Below are positions 1 through 8,082 of a DNA stretch of 44,146 bases, one piece after another. Location of the stretch: NCBI RefSeq assembly GCF_019834675.1, contig NZ_JABUBU010000024.1:1-44146 (forward strand). Direction: 5' to 3'. A program made the position numbers and the translations under genes. The notes under the pieces were generated by a model, which saw only the letters and a list, made by a program, of their open reading frames with translations, was not told the origin of the DNA and did not search any database. The stretch's first letter is position 1. The number at the start of each line of letters is the position of its first letter. The DNA is from Rhodococcoides corynebacterioides (GTDB taxonomy: Bacteria; Actinomycetota; Actinomycetes; Mycobacteriales; Mycobacteriaceae).

Positions 1-1
1 C

Positions 2-616
2 ACCCCCCCACCCGAAGTCAGCCTGACCAAGGCACGCCCGGTCAGCCTGTCCAAGGGCCAGAAGGTGACGCTGAAGAAGGACGGCGGCGTCGCGCTGACC
101 GTGATTCGGATGGGCCTCGGCTGGGACCCCGTGAAGAAGGCCGGCGGGTTCTTCGGCGGTGGCCGCACCGCCAACGTCGACCTCGACGCGTCCGCACTGA
201 TGTTCGCCGGCACCCGGCACGCCGACGTCGTCTACTTCGGTCAGCTGCGGTCGAAGGACGGGTCCATCGTCCACGCCGGCGACAACCTGACCGGCGACGG
301 CGAGGGCGACGACGAGGTGATCACCGTCGACCTCACCCGCGTCCCCGCGCAGGTCACGTCGATCATCTTCATCGTGACGTCGTACCGCGGGCAGACGTTC
401 GAGCAGGTGGCCAACGCCTTCACCCGACTGGTCGACGCCCCCGTCGGCTCCGAGCTGGCGCGCTTCACCCTGCAGGGCGGCATGCCGTTCACGGGCCTCG
501 TCATGGCGAAGGTCTACCGGGCCGGCGGGGAGTGGAAGCTGCAGGCGATCGGCGACGGGATCCAGGCCAAGCACGCCGGGGAGGCACTGCCGCAACTGGC
601 GCCGTATCTCCAGTAG
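2..616 (+). CDS. TerD-family (tellurium resistance / calcium-binding) protein, 5' truncated by window edge
   Basis: The reading frame is open from base 2, so the start lies outside the window. The GTG at 65 is internal, because the family-typical VSLSKGQKVTL stretch is encoded just before it. Visible TerD features are the GLGWDP motif, the LDASALMF strand, the DNLTGDGEGDDE acidic loop (the calcium-binding region of TerD folds) and the later IVTSYRGQTFEQVANAF segment. TerD proteins are cytoplasmic, bind calcium, and are linked to tellurite, phage and general stress phenotypes; the biochemical role is not settled. No other ter genes are visible here. A perfect GC-rich palindrome follows the stop. 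Family assignment is secure, function is not. Confidence 0.9.
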   Translation, partial: TPPPEVSLTKARPVSLSKGQKVTLKKDGGVALTVIRMGLGWDPVKKAGGFFGGGRTANVDLDASALMFAGTRHADVVYFGQLRSKDGSIVHAGDNLTGDGEGDDEVITVDLTRVPAQVTSIIFIVTSYRGQTFEQVANAFTRLVDAPVGSELARFTLQGGMPFTGLVMAKVYRAGGEWKLQAIGDGIQAKHAGEALPQLAPYLQ

Positions 617-633
617 CTCCCCGGTTCCGATCG

Positions 634-655
634 GGCTCCCCCGATCGGGGGAGCC
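634..655 (+). terminator. Hairpin terminator after the TerD gene
   Basis: This is a perfect 22-bp palindrome, GGCTCCCCCGA followed by its complement, 18 nt after the TerD stop. It has no U-tract, as is common for high-GC actinobacterial terminators. It separates the TerD gene from the promoter of the next gene at 695. Confidence 0.6.
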
Positions 656-694
656 GCCCCGCAATCGGGGTGCCGCCCGCTCGCGCTGCAGTCG

Positions 695-700
695 TAGGGT
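695..700 (+). promoter_or_regulatory. -10 box TAGGGT, leaderless start of usp
   Basis: TAGGGT lies 6 nt before the GTG at 707, so transcription would begin on or next to the start codon. Confidence 0.5.
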
Positions 701-706
701 GGACCC

Positions 707-1156
707 GTGACGGGGTTCGAGTACGGCGTGGACGGGGCCAAGCTGATCGTGGTCGGCCTGGACGGATCCGACTCGTCCTGGCGCGCAGCGGCATACGCCG
801 CGGGTCAGGCCCGCCGTCAGCGCTCCCGGCTGGTACTCGTCTACGTGCAGACTCTCGGCGCGGGCGCGTTCGCGCAGGCCTCCGGGGTGCTCTACGACTC
901 GGGCACCCAGGCCGCCGACGACCTCCTGCGCGAGATCCGGGCGCACGTGCTCCGCTTCGGCGAGGAGGAACACGTCGCGTGGGAGTTCCGCACCTTCCGC
1001 GGTGATCCCGCGACGGGCCTGGCCGCAGTGGCCGACGAACTGCGTGCCGACGCCATCGTCGTGGGCACCAGCGAACGCGCCGGCCACCGCATCTTCGGCT
1101 CGGTGGCGGTACGACTGGTCAAACTGGGGCGGTGGCCGGTGACGGTGGTGCCGTGA
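707..1156 (+). CDS. Universal stress protein (UspA family), single domain
   Basis: 149 residues, one Usp domain. The N-terminal strand IVVGLDGSDSS is typical, and the C-terminal nucleotide loop reads VVGTSERAGHRIFGSVAVRLV. In ATP-binding members this loop is G-x2-G-x9-G-S/T; here the second glycine is Glu (GTSE), so ATP binding may be weak or absent. The GTG start is supported by a -10 box 6 nt upstream. The 3' end overlaps the convergent GT87 gene by 38 bp. It is the first of three Usp genes in the window. The family is certain; the role (dormancy or stress adaptation) is inferred from the family. Confidence 0.9.
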   Translation: MTGFEYGVDGAKLIVVGLDGSDSSWRAAAYAAGQARRQRSRLVLVYVQTLGAGAFAQASGVLYDSGTQAADDLLREIRAHVLRFGEEEHVAWEFRTFRGDPATGLAAVADELRADAIVVGTSERAGHRIFGSVAVRLVKLGRWPVTVVP

Positions 1157-2711
1157 CGACCCGCGGCCGCAGCCACGCCGGGATGCGCTCCGGGTAGGCG
1201 TCGGGCGCCTCGTCGAGCACCCCGCCGGCGGGGTCGTCGTCGCCGCTGCGGCGCACCAGGTCCTCGCCGGGGCGATAGATCTGCCACACGATCATCGCGC
1301 ACAGCCCGATCACCGCGAGGTCGCGCACCAACACGGCCGAGGTGAAGTACTGCTCGGGCAGTCCCTTGTTGCTCACGCCCAGGTAGTACATCATGCGCGG
1401 CACCCACACCAGCGCGTCGATCGTCATCCACGCCAGCAGGATTCGCCGATGCGGTAGAGCCAGCACGGCCAGGGGCACCAGCCACAGCGAGTACTGCGGG
1501 CTCCACACCTTGTTGGTCAACAGGAATCCGGCGACCACCAGGAAGCACAGCGACATCAGCCGCGGTCGACGCGGCGCGGTCAGCGCCACGTACGCGACGG
1601 CGAGGCACACGGCCACGAACAGCAAGGCCGACACCGCATTCAGGATCGTCGGCTTGTCCCCCGCGCCGAGCGGACCGTCGAATCCGGCCCACCCCGTGAA
1701 CGACGAGACGACGTTGTACAGCGAGTCCGGATCCGCGCCGCGGTCGGAGTTCAGCCGGAAGAACTCGGCCCACCCCCGCGGAAACAGCAGCGCCACCGGC
1801 AGATTGACGACGAACCACGTCGCGGCCGCCGCCGCCGCGGCCCGCGCCCAGAAGGCGAGCGTTCCGGTGCGGACACAGAGCACCAGCAGCGGACCGAGCA
1901 GGAACAGCGGGTACAGCTTGGTCGCGCCGCCGAGGCCCAGCAGCACCCCGGCCAGGACCGGGCGACGACGCGCCCACGCCAGCAGACCACCCGACGCGAA
2001 TGCCGTGGCGAGAGCGTCGAAATTGGTGAAGACGTGCACCGCCACCAGCGGCGAGGCCGCGGCCAGCGCGGCGTCCCACACGCGTCGACCCGCCAACATC
2101 GTCGTCGCCCACACCGTGACGATCCACGCCAGCGCCGCCCCGAACGCCACCACGTTGAAGTACAGGGCGACCGTCAGCGCCTGCGGCAACCACGGCACCG
2201 CCGCCCATGCGTGCGCCACCTGCATCGACACGTACTGGTACATCCCGGCGAGCACCGGATACTCCATGTACCGGGTGATGGTGGCGCCGCCCGGACCCGT
2301 TTCCTCCCAGGACTTCTTGTAGGGCAGAGCCCCCTCGTTCAACCGCTCCGCCCCGTACAGCGGAACGATGTCCGAGTAACACATCGCGACGTACTGCCGA
2401 CTGCCGCTCCAGTCCAGCCCCAGCTGACCGTCGGGACCGTTGGGCGCCTGCTGGATACACGCGGCCTTGCCGAACCACCCCAGCGCCAGGAACACCACCG
2501 TGAACGCGAAGATCACCCGCAGCGGCGTGATCCGACGCTGGCGGCCGACCATCGCATGACGCCCGACCGGCCCCCCGACCACCGACGACAACTCGGCGAC
2601 CATCGGGTCCGTCCGGCTCGGCAGGTCACGCCAGCGGGCCGAGCGGCGGTCCTTCGCCAACGTGCCCGCACTCGCCAACAGCGTCTGCTCGGCTTCCGGC
2701 CTGCCCGGCAC
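1119..2711 (-). CDS. GT87 (DUF2029) membrane glycosyltransferase, Rv0051-like
   Basis: 530 residues. A cytoplasmic N-terminus carrying DLPSRTDP and SSVVGGPVGRHA is followed by about ten hydrophobic segments (first near 66-85) and a hydrophilic tail. Two motifs typical of polyprenol-phosphate-sugar transferases are seen: an aspartate-rich first loop (GLDWSGSRQYV, CYSDIVPLYG) and Y-rich later loops (KVWSPQYSLWL). Such GT87 enzymes use polyprenyl-phosphate mannose outside the membrane in mycolate bacteria. The GTG start lies 2 nt after the ponA1 stop on the same strand, so the two are very probably co-transcribed, as for Rv0050-Rv0051. The acceptor is unknown. The 3' end overlaps the usp gene convergently. 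Confidence 0.85.
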   Translation of the reverse strand: MPGRPEAEQTLLASAGTLAKDRRSARWRDLPSRTDPMVAELSSVVGGPVGRHAMVGRQRRITPLRVIFAFTVVFLALGWFGKAACIQQAPNGPDGQLGLDWSGSRQYVAMCYSDIVPLYGAERLNEGALPYKKSWEETGPGGATITRYMEYPVLAGMYQYVSMQVAHAWAAVPWLPQALTVALYFNVVAFGAALAWIVTVWATTMLAGRRVWDAALAAASPLVAVHVFTNFDALATAFASGGLLAWARRRPVLAGVLLGLGGATKLYPLFLLGPLLVLCVRTGTLAFWARAAAAAAATWFVVNLPVALLFPRGWAEFFRLNSDRGADPDSLYNVVSSFTGWAGFDGPLGAGDKPTILNAVSALLFVAVCLAVAYVALTAPRRPRLMSLCFLVVAGFLLTNKVWSPQYSLWLVPLAVLALPHRRILLAWMTIDALVWVPRMMYYLGVSNKGLPEQYFTSAVLVRDLAVIGLCAMIVWQIYRPGEDLVRRSGDDDPAGGVLDEAPDAYPERIPAWLRPRVVTAPPSPATAPV

Positions 2712-2713
2712 CC

Positions 2714-5593
2714 CTAGCCGCCGGGCGACGCGGCCGGCGGTTGACCCGCACCGGCACCGGCGCCACCGCCGGCACCCGCACCGGCACCACCGCCTGCGCC
2801 CTCACCCGCTCCCGCCCCGGCGCCTCCACCGGCACCGGCACCCGGTTCCGCGCCCGGTGCGGTGGTGGTCGCAGCCGGCGCGAGGCCGGGGACCGGAATG
2901 GTGATGCCCGGCAGGATCTCCACCTGCGACGGCACGACGACGGGCGGCGCCGGCGCTTCCGTCGTCGGCGGCGGCGACGGTGCCTCGGCCGAGGTGGTCA
3001 CCGGTGCGCGGGTCGGTGCCGGTGCCGAGTACTGCGGAATTCCGGCCTGGCCGGCGATGGCGCCCGGCGCCGGGAACGACTCGACCGGGCTGCCGTCGAG
3101 CGACCCGTCGAGGGTGTCCTTCCAGATGTCCGAGGGCAGACCGGAGCCGTAGATGGGTCCGCCGTAGACGTTGCGCAGCGGCAGACCCTGCTCGGTACCC
3201 ACCCAGACGGCGGTGGCCAGGGACGGCGTGTACCCGACCATCCACGCGTCCTTGTTCTCGCCCGTGTCCCCGAGCTGGGCGGTGCCCGTCTTGGCGGCGG
3301 AGGGCCGACCGTCGGCGAGGTTGTGGCCGTTGGAGTAGCCGGCGATGGGACGCATCGCGGCCGTGACGTTGTCCGCGACCACCGGCTCGACCCGCTGCTC
3401 ACCGGGCTCGGTGCCGCGGTCGAGCAGGACGGTGCCGTCGGCGGTGACGACGCGCTGGACGAAGTGCGGCGCGTGGTAGGTGCCCGACGCCGCCAGCGTC
3501 GCGTACGCGCTGGCCATGTCGATCACCCGCGACTGGTACTGGCCCAGGATGATGCCGTTGTTGGGGCCGGCGCCGTTGGGCTCGGTGAGCGTCGGACCGA
3601 TGCCCTCGGTCTCCTCGGGGATGCCGAGGCGGTGCGCCATGTCGGCCACGGCCTGCGGTCCGCCGTCGAGACTCAGCTGCAGGCGGTAGAAGCTGGTGTT
3701 CAGCGACCGCTTGAGCGCCTCCGCGATGGTGCAGGTGCCGCAGGACTCGCCCTCGACGTTGCCGATGGAGATGCCGTTGACGGTGAGCGGCGAGCTGTCG
3801 TACATCTGCGACAGCGGGATGCCCTGGTCGAGCGCCGCGGCGAGGCCGAACACCTTGAACGACGAGCCGGTCTGCAGACCGGACTGCGCGAAGTCGAAGC
3901 CGCGGCCGTCGGCCCCGCCGTAGTACGACTTCACCGCACCCGTGCGCGGATCGATGGACACCGACGCCGTCCGCAACTCGGACGGCTCGCCCTCCATGTT
4001 GCTGTTCACGGCGTCGATCGCGGCCTGCTGGTCCTGCGGATCGATGGTGGTGGTGATCTGCAGCCCGGCCGTGTTCAGGTCCTGCTCACTGATGCCCGAC
4101 GACGACAGCTCGCGCAGCACCTGCGTCTTGATCAGGCCGTTCGGTCCCGAGTCGGTGGCGTCGCCACTGTTGACGGAGGCCAGCGGCCGGGTGGCGGGGT
4201 ACTGCATCGCCGACCGGGCGCCCTGATCGAGGGCACCCATGGTGACCATGCCGTCGAGCACGTAGTTCCAGCGACTCTGCGCGCCGGCCGGGTTGTTCTC
4301 CGGGTCCAGGCCCGACGGCTGCTGGATGGTCGCGGCGAGCACCGCGCCCTCCTCGACGCTCAGCGCCTCGACGGGCTTGTCGAAGTAGGCCTTCGACGCG
4401 GCCGCGATGCCGTACGCACCGCGCCCGAAGTAGATCGTGTTGAGGTACGCGGCGAGGATGTCGTCCTTGGTCCACTGGCGGGCCATCTTCGAGGAGATGA
4501 CGAGCTCGCGCATCTTGCGCGTCAGGGTGCGTTCGGAACCGACCAGCGCGTTCTTGACGTACTGCTGCGTGATCGTGGACCCGCCGCCGGCGCTGTCGCG
4601 ACCGAGGACGTTGTCCCGCGCGGCCCGCGCGAACCCGGAGACCGAGAAGCCGGGGTTCGAGTAGAAGTCGCGGTCCTCGGCCGAGAGCACGGCGTTGCGG
4701 ACGTGCTCCGGGATCTGCCCGATCTCGACGTCGGTGCGGTTCCCCTCCGGCGGCACGACGGTGCCGAGCACCGACGTCCCGTCCGAGGCCAGAATCGTGG
4801 CCACCTGGTTGGTCTTGATGTCACCGGGACGAGGCACGTCCTCGATGACGTACGCCACCACGAACGCGAGGATCGGCACGATCAGACCGAGCGCGACCAG
4901 CGCGTACAGCGTGCGCCGCACGGTGCGCCAGGGGGACTTCTTCGCGGTCTTCGTGGTCCTACCTCCTGATGGCGGTTCGGTGGGTCCTCCACCGGACCGG
5001 GAGCTGTCCTCGTCACGGTCGTACTCGCCGCGTCCGTAACCGGACGTCGGGGCGTCGTCGCGGGGGGAGCGTGCCTGCGAGTACGCGGCGCTGCCGGCGG
5101 CGCCTGCCGCACCGGCGCCGGCGGCGCCACCGAGGTAGCCGGTCTCGTCGTCACGCCGTTGCCCGGGCGGTGGGCCGACGGGGCGAGCCCGCGTCGCATC
5201 ATCGCGCCCGGGGTCGTACGCGGGGCCGTATCCGGCATCGCGCCGCGGGCCGTACCCGGGGTCGCGATTCGGGTCGAACCCCCCGGTCCCGTAGGCCGGA
5301 CGCGGCGGTCGGTACTGCGGCGGCGGACCCTGCGGAGGCGGACCCTGCGGCGGCGGTCCCTGCGGCGGGCGGCCGGCGGAACCGGGGTAGCGACCCGGTG
5401 CGTCGTCCCGGCGCGGCGGCATGGGCGGACGCGGCGGGACACCGTCGCGGCCGTATCCGCCGGGCGCGTCGTCGCGAGCCTGGTGGCGGGGCCGGTAGTC
5501 GTCTCGGCCGCCGTGGTCCGGGCCGTCGCGGTGGGGACGGTCGTTACCCGCTCCGGTCCCGTCGTCGCGGGACCCGTCGTAGGGGGTGGTCAC
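2714..5593 (-). CDS. ponA1: Bifunctional penicillin-binding protein PonA1 (class A PBP)
   Basis: 959 residues. It polymerises and cross-links peptidoglycan at the outer face of the membrane. Order: disordered Arg/Asp/Pro-rich cytoplasmic N-terminus (about 1-220, with repeated PPPQG units), one membrane segment (about 222-245), GT51 transglycosylase (AEDRDFYSN and GGSTITQQYVKNA, about 300-420), then transpeptidase with SSFK near 577, SLN near 631 and KTGTAQ near 768. The tail is Pro/Thr-rich and ends in a Gly-Ala repeat. An upstream in-frame GTG exists, but the GTG at 5593 has GGAG 7 nt before it and gives VTTPYDGS, so I chose it. The GT87 gene follows by 2 nt and the DUF5318 gene precedes it, the M. 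tuberculosis order. The long N-terminus is a likely site for phosphorylation and partner binding (inference). Confidence 0.95.
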   Translation of the reverse strand: MTTPYDGSRDDGTGAGNDRPHRDGPDHGGRDDYRPRHQARDDAPGGYGRDGVPPRPPMPPRRDDAPGRYPGSAGRPPQGPPPQGPPPQGPPPQYRPPRPAYGTGGFDPNRDPGYGPRRDAGYGPAYDPGRDDATRARPVGPPPGQRRDDETGYLGGAAGAGAAGAAGSAAYSQARSPRDDAPTSGYGRGEYDRDEDSSRSGGGPTEPPSGGRTTKTAKKSPWRTVRRTLYALVALGLIVPILAFVVAYVIEDVPRPGDIKTNQVATILASDGTSVLGTVVPPEGNRTDVEIGQIPEHVRNAVLSAEDRDFYSNPGFSVSGFARAARDNVLGRDSAGGGSTITQQYVKNALVGSERTLTRKMRELVISSKMARQWTKDDILAAYLNTIYFGRGAYGIAAASKAYFDKPVEALSVEEGAVLAATIQQPSGLDPENNPAGAQSRWNYVLDGMVTMGALDQGARSAMQYPATRPLASVNSGDATDSGPNGLIKTQVLRELSSSGISEQDLNTAGLQITTTIDPQDQQAAIDAVNSNMEGEPSELRTASVSIDPRTGAVKSYYGGADGRGFDFAQSGLQTGSSFKVFGLAAALDQGIPLSQMYDSSPLTVNGISIGNVEGESCGTCTIAEALKRSLNTSFYRLQLSLDGGPQAVADMAHRLGIPEETEGIGPTLTEPNGAGPNNGIILGQYQSRVIDMASAYATLAASGTYHAPHFVQRVVTADGTVLLDRGTEPGEQRVEPVVADNVTAAMRPIAGYSNGHNLADGRPSAAKTGTAQLGDTGENKDAWMVGYTPSLATAVWVGTEQGLPLRNVYGGPIYGSGLPSDIWKDTLDGSLDGSPVESFPAPGAIAGQAGIPQYSAPAPTRAPVTTSAEAPSPPPTTEAPAPPVVVPSQVEILPGITIPVPGLAPAATTTAPGAEPGAGAGGGAGAGAGEGAGGGAGAGAGGGAGAGAGQPPAASPGG

Positions 5594-5723
5594 TGACGTA
5601 CTCCACTGTCGGGACGCGCGACGAAGGCGTCGGCGTCGGTGGTCCACTGAGCGCGAGCGGGCCCCGGCCGGGGTGCCCGCGCGTCGGTTCTCGGCGGACG
5701 GTACCGCCGATCACCCGCCCCGG

Positions 5724-6143
5724 TCACTCGCTGGCCGTGCGGCGACGGCCGGTGCTGCGGGTGCGAGGACGGGTGGGGGCCGGTGCGCTGCCCAGTACAT
5801 ACGACTGGACGAGGTGGTTCCAACTGCACGTGCGGCACACCTCGACCACGTGCACGGAGAATTCCTCCTGCGTGGCGGCCAGTCGGCCCAGGTCCTCGGC
5901 GGATCGCGCGGAGCCGTTCATCTGGCCCAACTTCTCCCCGAACACCCAGGACACGAGGGTGAGCTGTTCCTTGCGGCAGATCGGGCAGGCCACCGTGGAG
6001 GGGCGCCCGTGGAACTTGGCCGCGCGCAGCAGGTAGGGATCGGCGTCACAGACCTGCGCGACGGCGGTGCGACCCGAGTACACCTCGGCGAGCAGCGACT
6101 TGCGCTGCAACGCGTAGTCCACTACCTGCCGTTCGAATCGCAC
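5724..6143 (-). CDS. DUF5318 protein with putative zinc ribbon (Rv0049-like)
   Basis: 139 residues, starting VRFERQVVDYAL. The paired cysteines CPIC (middle) and CRTC (late), plus an earlier VCDADPYLL, look like a zinc-ribbon knuckle. The tail is basic and ends RRRTASE. By recall the M. tuberculosis homologue Rv0049 begins and ends almost the same way. The GTG at 6143 is preceded at 7 nt by TACTCT on its own strand, supporting this start over longer in-frame options. It lies 130 nt upstream of ponA1 in the same direction and is divergent from the DUF1707 gene. The conserved position before ponA1 suggests a role tied to cell-wall synthesis, but no function is established. Confidence 0.85.
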   Translation of the reverse strand: MRFERQVVDYALQRKSLLAEVYSGRTAVAQVCDADPYLLRAAKFHGRPSTVACPICRKEQLTLVSWVFGEKLGQMNGSARSAEDLGRLAATQEEFSVHVVEVCRTCSWNHLVQSYVLGSAPAPTRPRTRSTGRRRTASE

Positions 6144-6150
6144 GACGACC

Positions 6151-6156
6151 AGAGTA
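6151..6156 (-). promoter_or_regulatory. -10 box TACTCT, leaderless start of the DUF5318 gene
   Basis: On the minus strand TACTCT is followed by 7 nt and then the GTG at 6143. It is half of a divergent pair with the -10 at 6213. Confidence 0.5.
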
Positions 6157-6212
6157 CGTGCGCCCGGGTCGCGGGGGTCCCGCGGCGGACCCACGATCGG
6201 CTCTCACAGTCG

Positions 6213-6218
6213 TATCAT
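6213..6218 (+). promoter_or_regulatory. -10 box TATCAT, leaderless start of the first DUF1707 gene
   Basis: TATCAT is followed by 6 nt and then the GTG at 6225. No clear -35 hexamer is visible. Confidence 0.5.
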
Positions 6219-6224
6219 CTGCGC

Positions 6225-7034
6225 GTGGCGATCGGCCGACCTGCGGGAACGAGGGCCCGCGACCAGGACCGGGTGGACGCCTGCGCGGAACTCGACCGAG
6301 CCCTCGACGACGGGCAGTTGGACGCCGAGGAGCACGCCCTGCGCGTCGGGCTGGCCACGGACGCGAGCACGCTCGGCGACCTGCACGACCTGGTCGACGA
6401 CCTGCAGGGCGACTCGCGGCTCGCGCCGGTCGTGTTGCCCCGAGCGCTGCCGCCCGGCACGGTGTCGGGACGCGGAATCCTCGTCGTGGTGGCCGTCGCC
6501 GTCCTGGTGGTGATCGCGACGATCGCCGCCGTCGCCGCCGGCATCCGGGCGTACGTCCGCAGCGACGATCCGACGTCGGTCTACGGGTCCGCCGGGTACC
6601 TCGCCCCGCAGGCCATCGCCGACGTGCTCGCCGCCATCCCGTCGCGGACCGGCACCACGACGGTCGATTCGGTGCTGTTCTATCCGGACTACGTCATCGT
6701 CGACGTGCAGGATCCCGAGGCGCCCCGCCGGTCCGTCTCCGTCACCTTCCGCGACGGGGAGTGGACGGACGGGTTCACCGGCGATCGGTCGTCGGACACC
6801 GTCGCGGTCGACGTGACGACGTTCCGCGCGGACGTGCTCGGCGGTCTGGTGCTCGGCGCACCGGACTCGCTGAATCTCGACCGCATCGACTCGATGTACT
6901 TCTCGCTCGGCGCCGACGACTCCGGCCCGCGCGTGATGCTCCACGCGAGCAACGACGACAACGAGGACGGCTACTTCACGGCCGGCCCGGACGGCGCGTT
7001 CGTGTACGTCGACCGGTTCGACCCGAACGAGTGA
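6225..7034 (+). CDS. DUF1707 (SHOCT-like) membrane protein, copy 1 (Rv0048c-like)
   Basis: 269 residues. The N-terminal DUF1707 domain (about 10-60) has the usual pattern: DRVDACAELDRALDDGQLD, then EHALRVGLATDASTLGDLHDLVDDLQ. A single membrane helix follows (about 84-107), then an acidic extracytoplasmic domain of about 160 residues. The frame is open further upstream, but the GTG at 6225 begins the domain and has a -10 box 6 nt before it. The position between padR-ino1 and DUF5318-ponA1 matches Rv0048c. It is followed 15 nt later by a related gene, so the two form a tandem pair. Function unknown; a membrane-anchored envelope role is inferred only from topology and neighbours. Confidence 0.85.
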   Translation: MAIGRPAGTRARDQDRVDACAELDRALDDGQLDAEEHALRVGLATDASTLGDLHDLVDDLQGDSRLAPVVLPRALPPGTVSGRGILVVVAVAVLVVIATIAAVAAGIRAYVRSDDPTSVYGSAGYLAPQAIADVLAAIPSRTGTTTVDSVLFYPDYVIVDVQDPEAPRRSVSVTFRDGEWTDGFTGDRSSDTVAVDVTTFRADVLGGLVLGAPDSLNLDRIDSMYFSLGADDSGPRVMLHASNDDNEDGYFTAGPDGAFVYVDRFDPNE

Positions 7035-7049
7035 CGGGGAGGACCAGCG

Positions 7050-7874
7050 ATGACCCAGCCGCGATCGAGCCTGCGAGCGCGCGACGTCGACCGGGCGGTG
7101 ACCGCCACCGCCCTCGACCGCGCGTACGCCGACGGCCAGCTGACGTTCGACGAGCACCGGACGCGCAGTGCGTCGGCGCGGTCCGCGCGGACGGTGGGTG
7201 ACCTGCACGCCCTGGTCTCGGACCTGCAGTCGGACGTTCCCCTGCCCGAACCCGAGGTCCCCCGGCGGGCGCGGCGCCCGTGGCGTCGGTGGCCCCTGGT
7301 CGCGGCCGTCGCCGTGGTGGTCGCGGCCGGGGGATGGGCACTCGCCCGTGACCCGGACCCCGCACCCGCGGTCCCGACGGCCGACGCGCCGGCCCCCGCA
7401 CCGGACCTGCCGCCGGACGTCTCGCCGATCGTCGCGCAGCCGTTCGCGTTCGACACCGCCGCGGGGCTCGCCGACTTCCGCGCTCGCTGGATCGAGCGCT
7501 TCGGGTCCGCGGAGATCTACTCGATGTACCTCGACCTCGGGGACCGTCGGGCGTCCGTCACGCGTCCGGTCGCGGACGGGCGGCAGCAGCAGGTCAACGT
7601 CATGGGCGGCTTCGACCCGTCCGACTCGACGTCCGAACCGTCCGACAGCGAACGCACCCTCGACTGGACCACGCTGAACGTCGACGCGTTGGCCGGCCAC
7701 CTCGCCGGGGCGCCGCTGTCCCTGGGCCGACCGAACGGCGTCGTCGACACCGTCAACCTGCGGAACTTCGGCACGCCGGAGATTCGGCTGGACGTGGTGG
7801 ATCCGCGTGGTGAGGGCGTCGGCACCGTCGTCGTCGATCCGGCCGGGGCCGTGCTCTCGGTGGAACCGGACTGA
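7050..7874 (+). CDS. DUF1707 membrane protein, copy 2
   Basis: 274 residues with the same architecture as the gene before it: DUF1707 (RARDVDRAVTATALDRAYAD, then LTFDEHRTRSASARSARTVGDLHALVSDLQ), a membrane helix at about 80-97, a Pro/Ala linker and a C-terminal extracytoplasmic domain. The ATG has a strong ribosome site (GGGAGG) ending 8 nt upstream. It lies 15 nt after copy 1, almost certainly in the same transcript. The C-terminal domains are recognisably related in layout (SMYLDLGD here, SMYFSLGAD in copy 1) but have diverged, suggesting an old duplication. Function unknown. Confidence 0.85.
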   Translation: MTQPRSSLRARDVDRAVTATALDRAYADGQLTFDEHRTRSASARSARTVGDLHALVSDLQSDVPLPEPEVPRRARRPWRRWPLVAAVAVVVAAGGWALARDPDPAPAVPTADAPAPAPDLPPDVSPIVAQPFAFDTAAGLADFRARWIERFGSAEIYSMYLDLGDRRASVTRPVADGRQQQVNVMGGFDPSDSTSEPSDSERTLDWTTLNVDALAGHLAGAPLSLGRPNGVVDTVNLRNFGTPEIRLDVVDPRGEGVGTVVVDPAGAVLSVEPD

Positions 7875-7982
7875 TCCGGCGGGCGTGATCGTCCACTTCT
7901 GTGCATCGAGGCAGCCCCCGGCCGCTGATTGGGATCACGCGAGAGGGGGTACCTGTTCCTGTCTCGGTGAGTAACGCGTACC

Positions 7983-8007
7983 CGTATGTATCGGCCCGAT
8001 ACATACG
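7983..8007. promoter_or_regulatory. Perfect 25-bp palindrome, candidate PadR operator
   Basis: Twelve-base arms (CGTATGTATCGG and its exact complement) flank a single C. The core is ATGT-N11-ACAT, resembling PadR-family operators (ATGT...ACAT). It ends 5 nt before a TATAGT -10 box, so it covers the -35 region. A repressor bound here would block padR-ino1 transcription; autoregulation by the adjacent PadR is the simplest reading. Confidence 0.7.
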
Positions 8008-8012
8008 ACGGT

Positions 8013-8018
8013 TATAGT
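8013..8018 (+). promoter_or_regulatory. -10 box TATAGT of padR-ino1
   Basis: TATAGT lies directly downstream of the 25-bp palindrome and about 64 nt before the padR start, giving a conventional 5' leader. Confidence 0.5.
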
Positions 8019-8082
8019 CGGACGCGTCATCACTGCGGACGTTCGTGCATCGGACGGGATCTCGATCGGGAAGGGGCGGACC

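Noticed and set aside
1..616. A full tellurite-resistance operon
   Set aside because: Only one TerD-family gene is visible and it is cut by the window edge; no TerC, TerZ or TerA relative is seen.
5594..5647. 18-residue N-terminal extension of PonA1
   Set aside because: The extension is Arg-rich and unlike the family; the GTG at 5593 has a well-placed GGAG.
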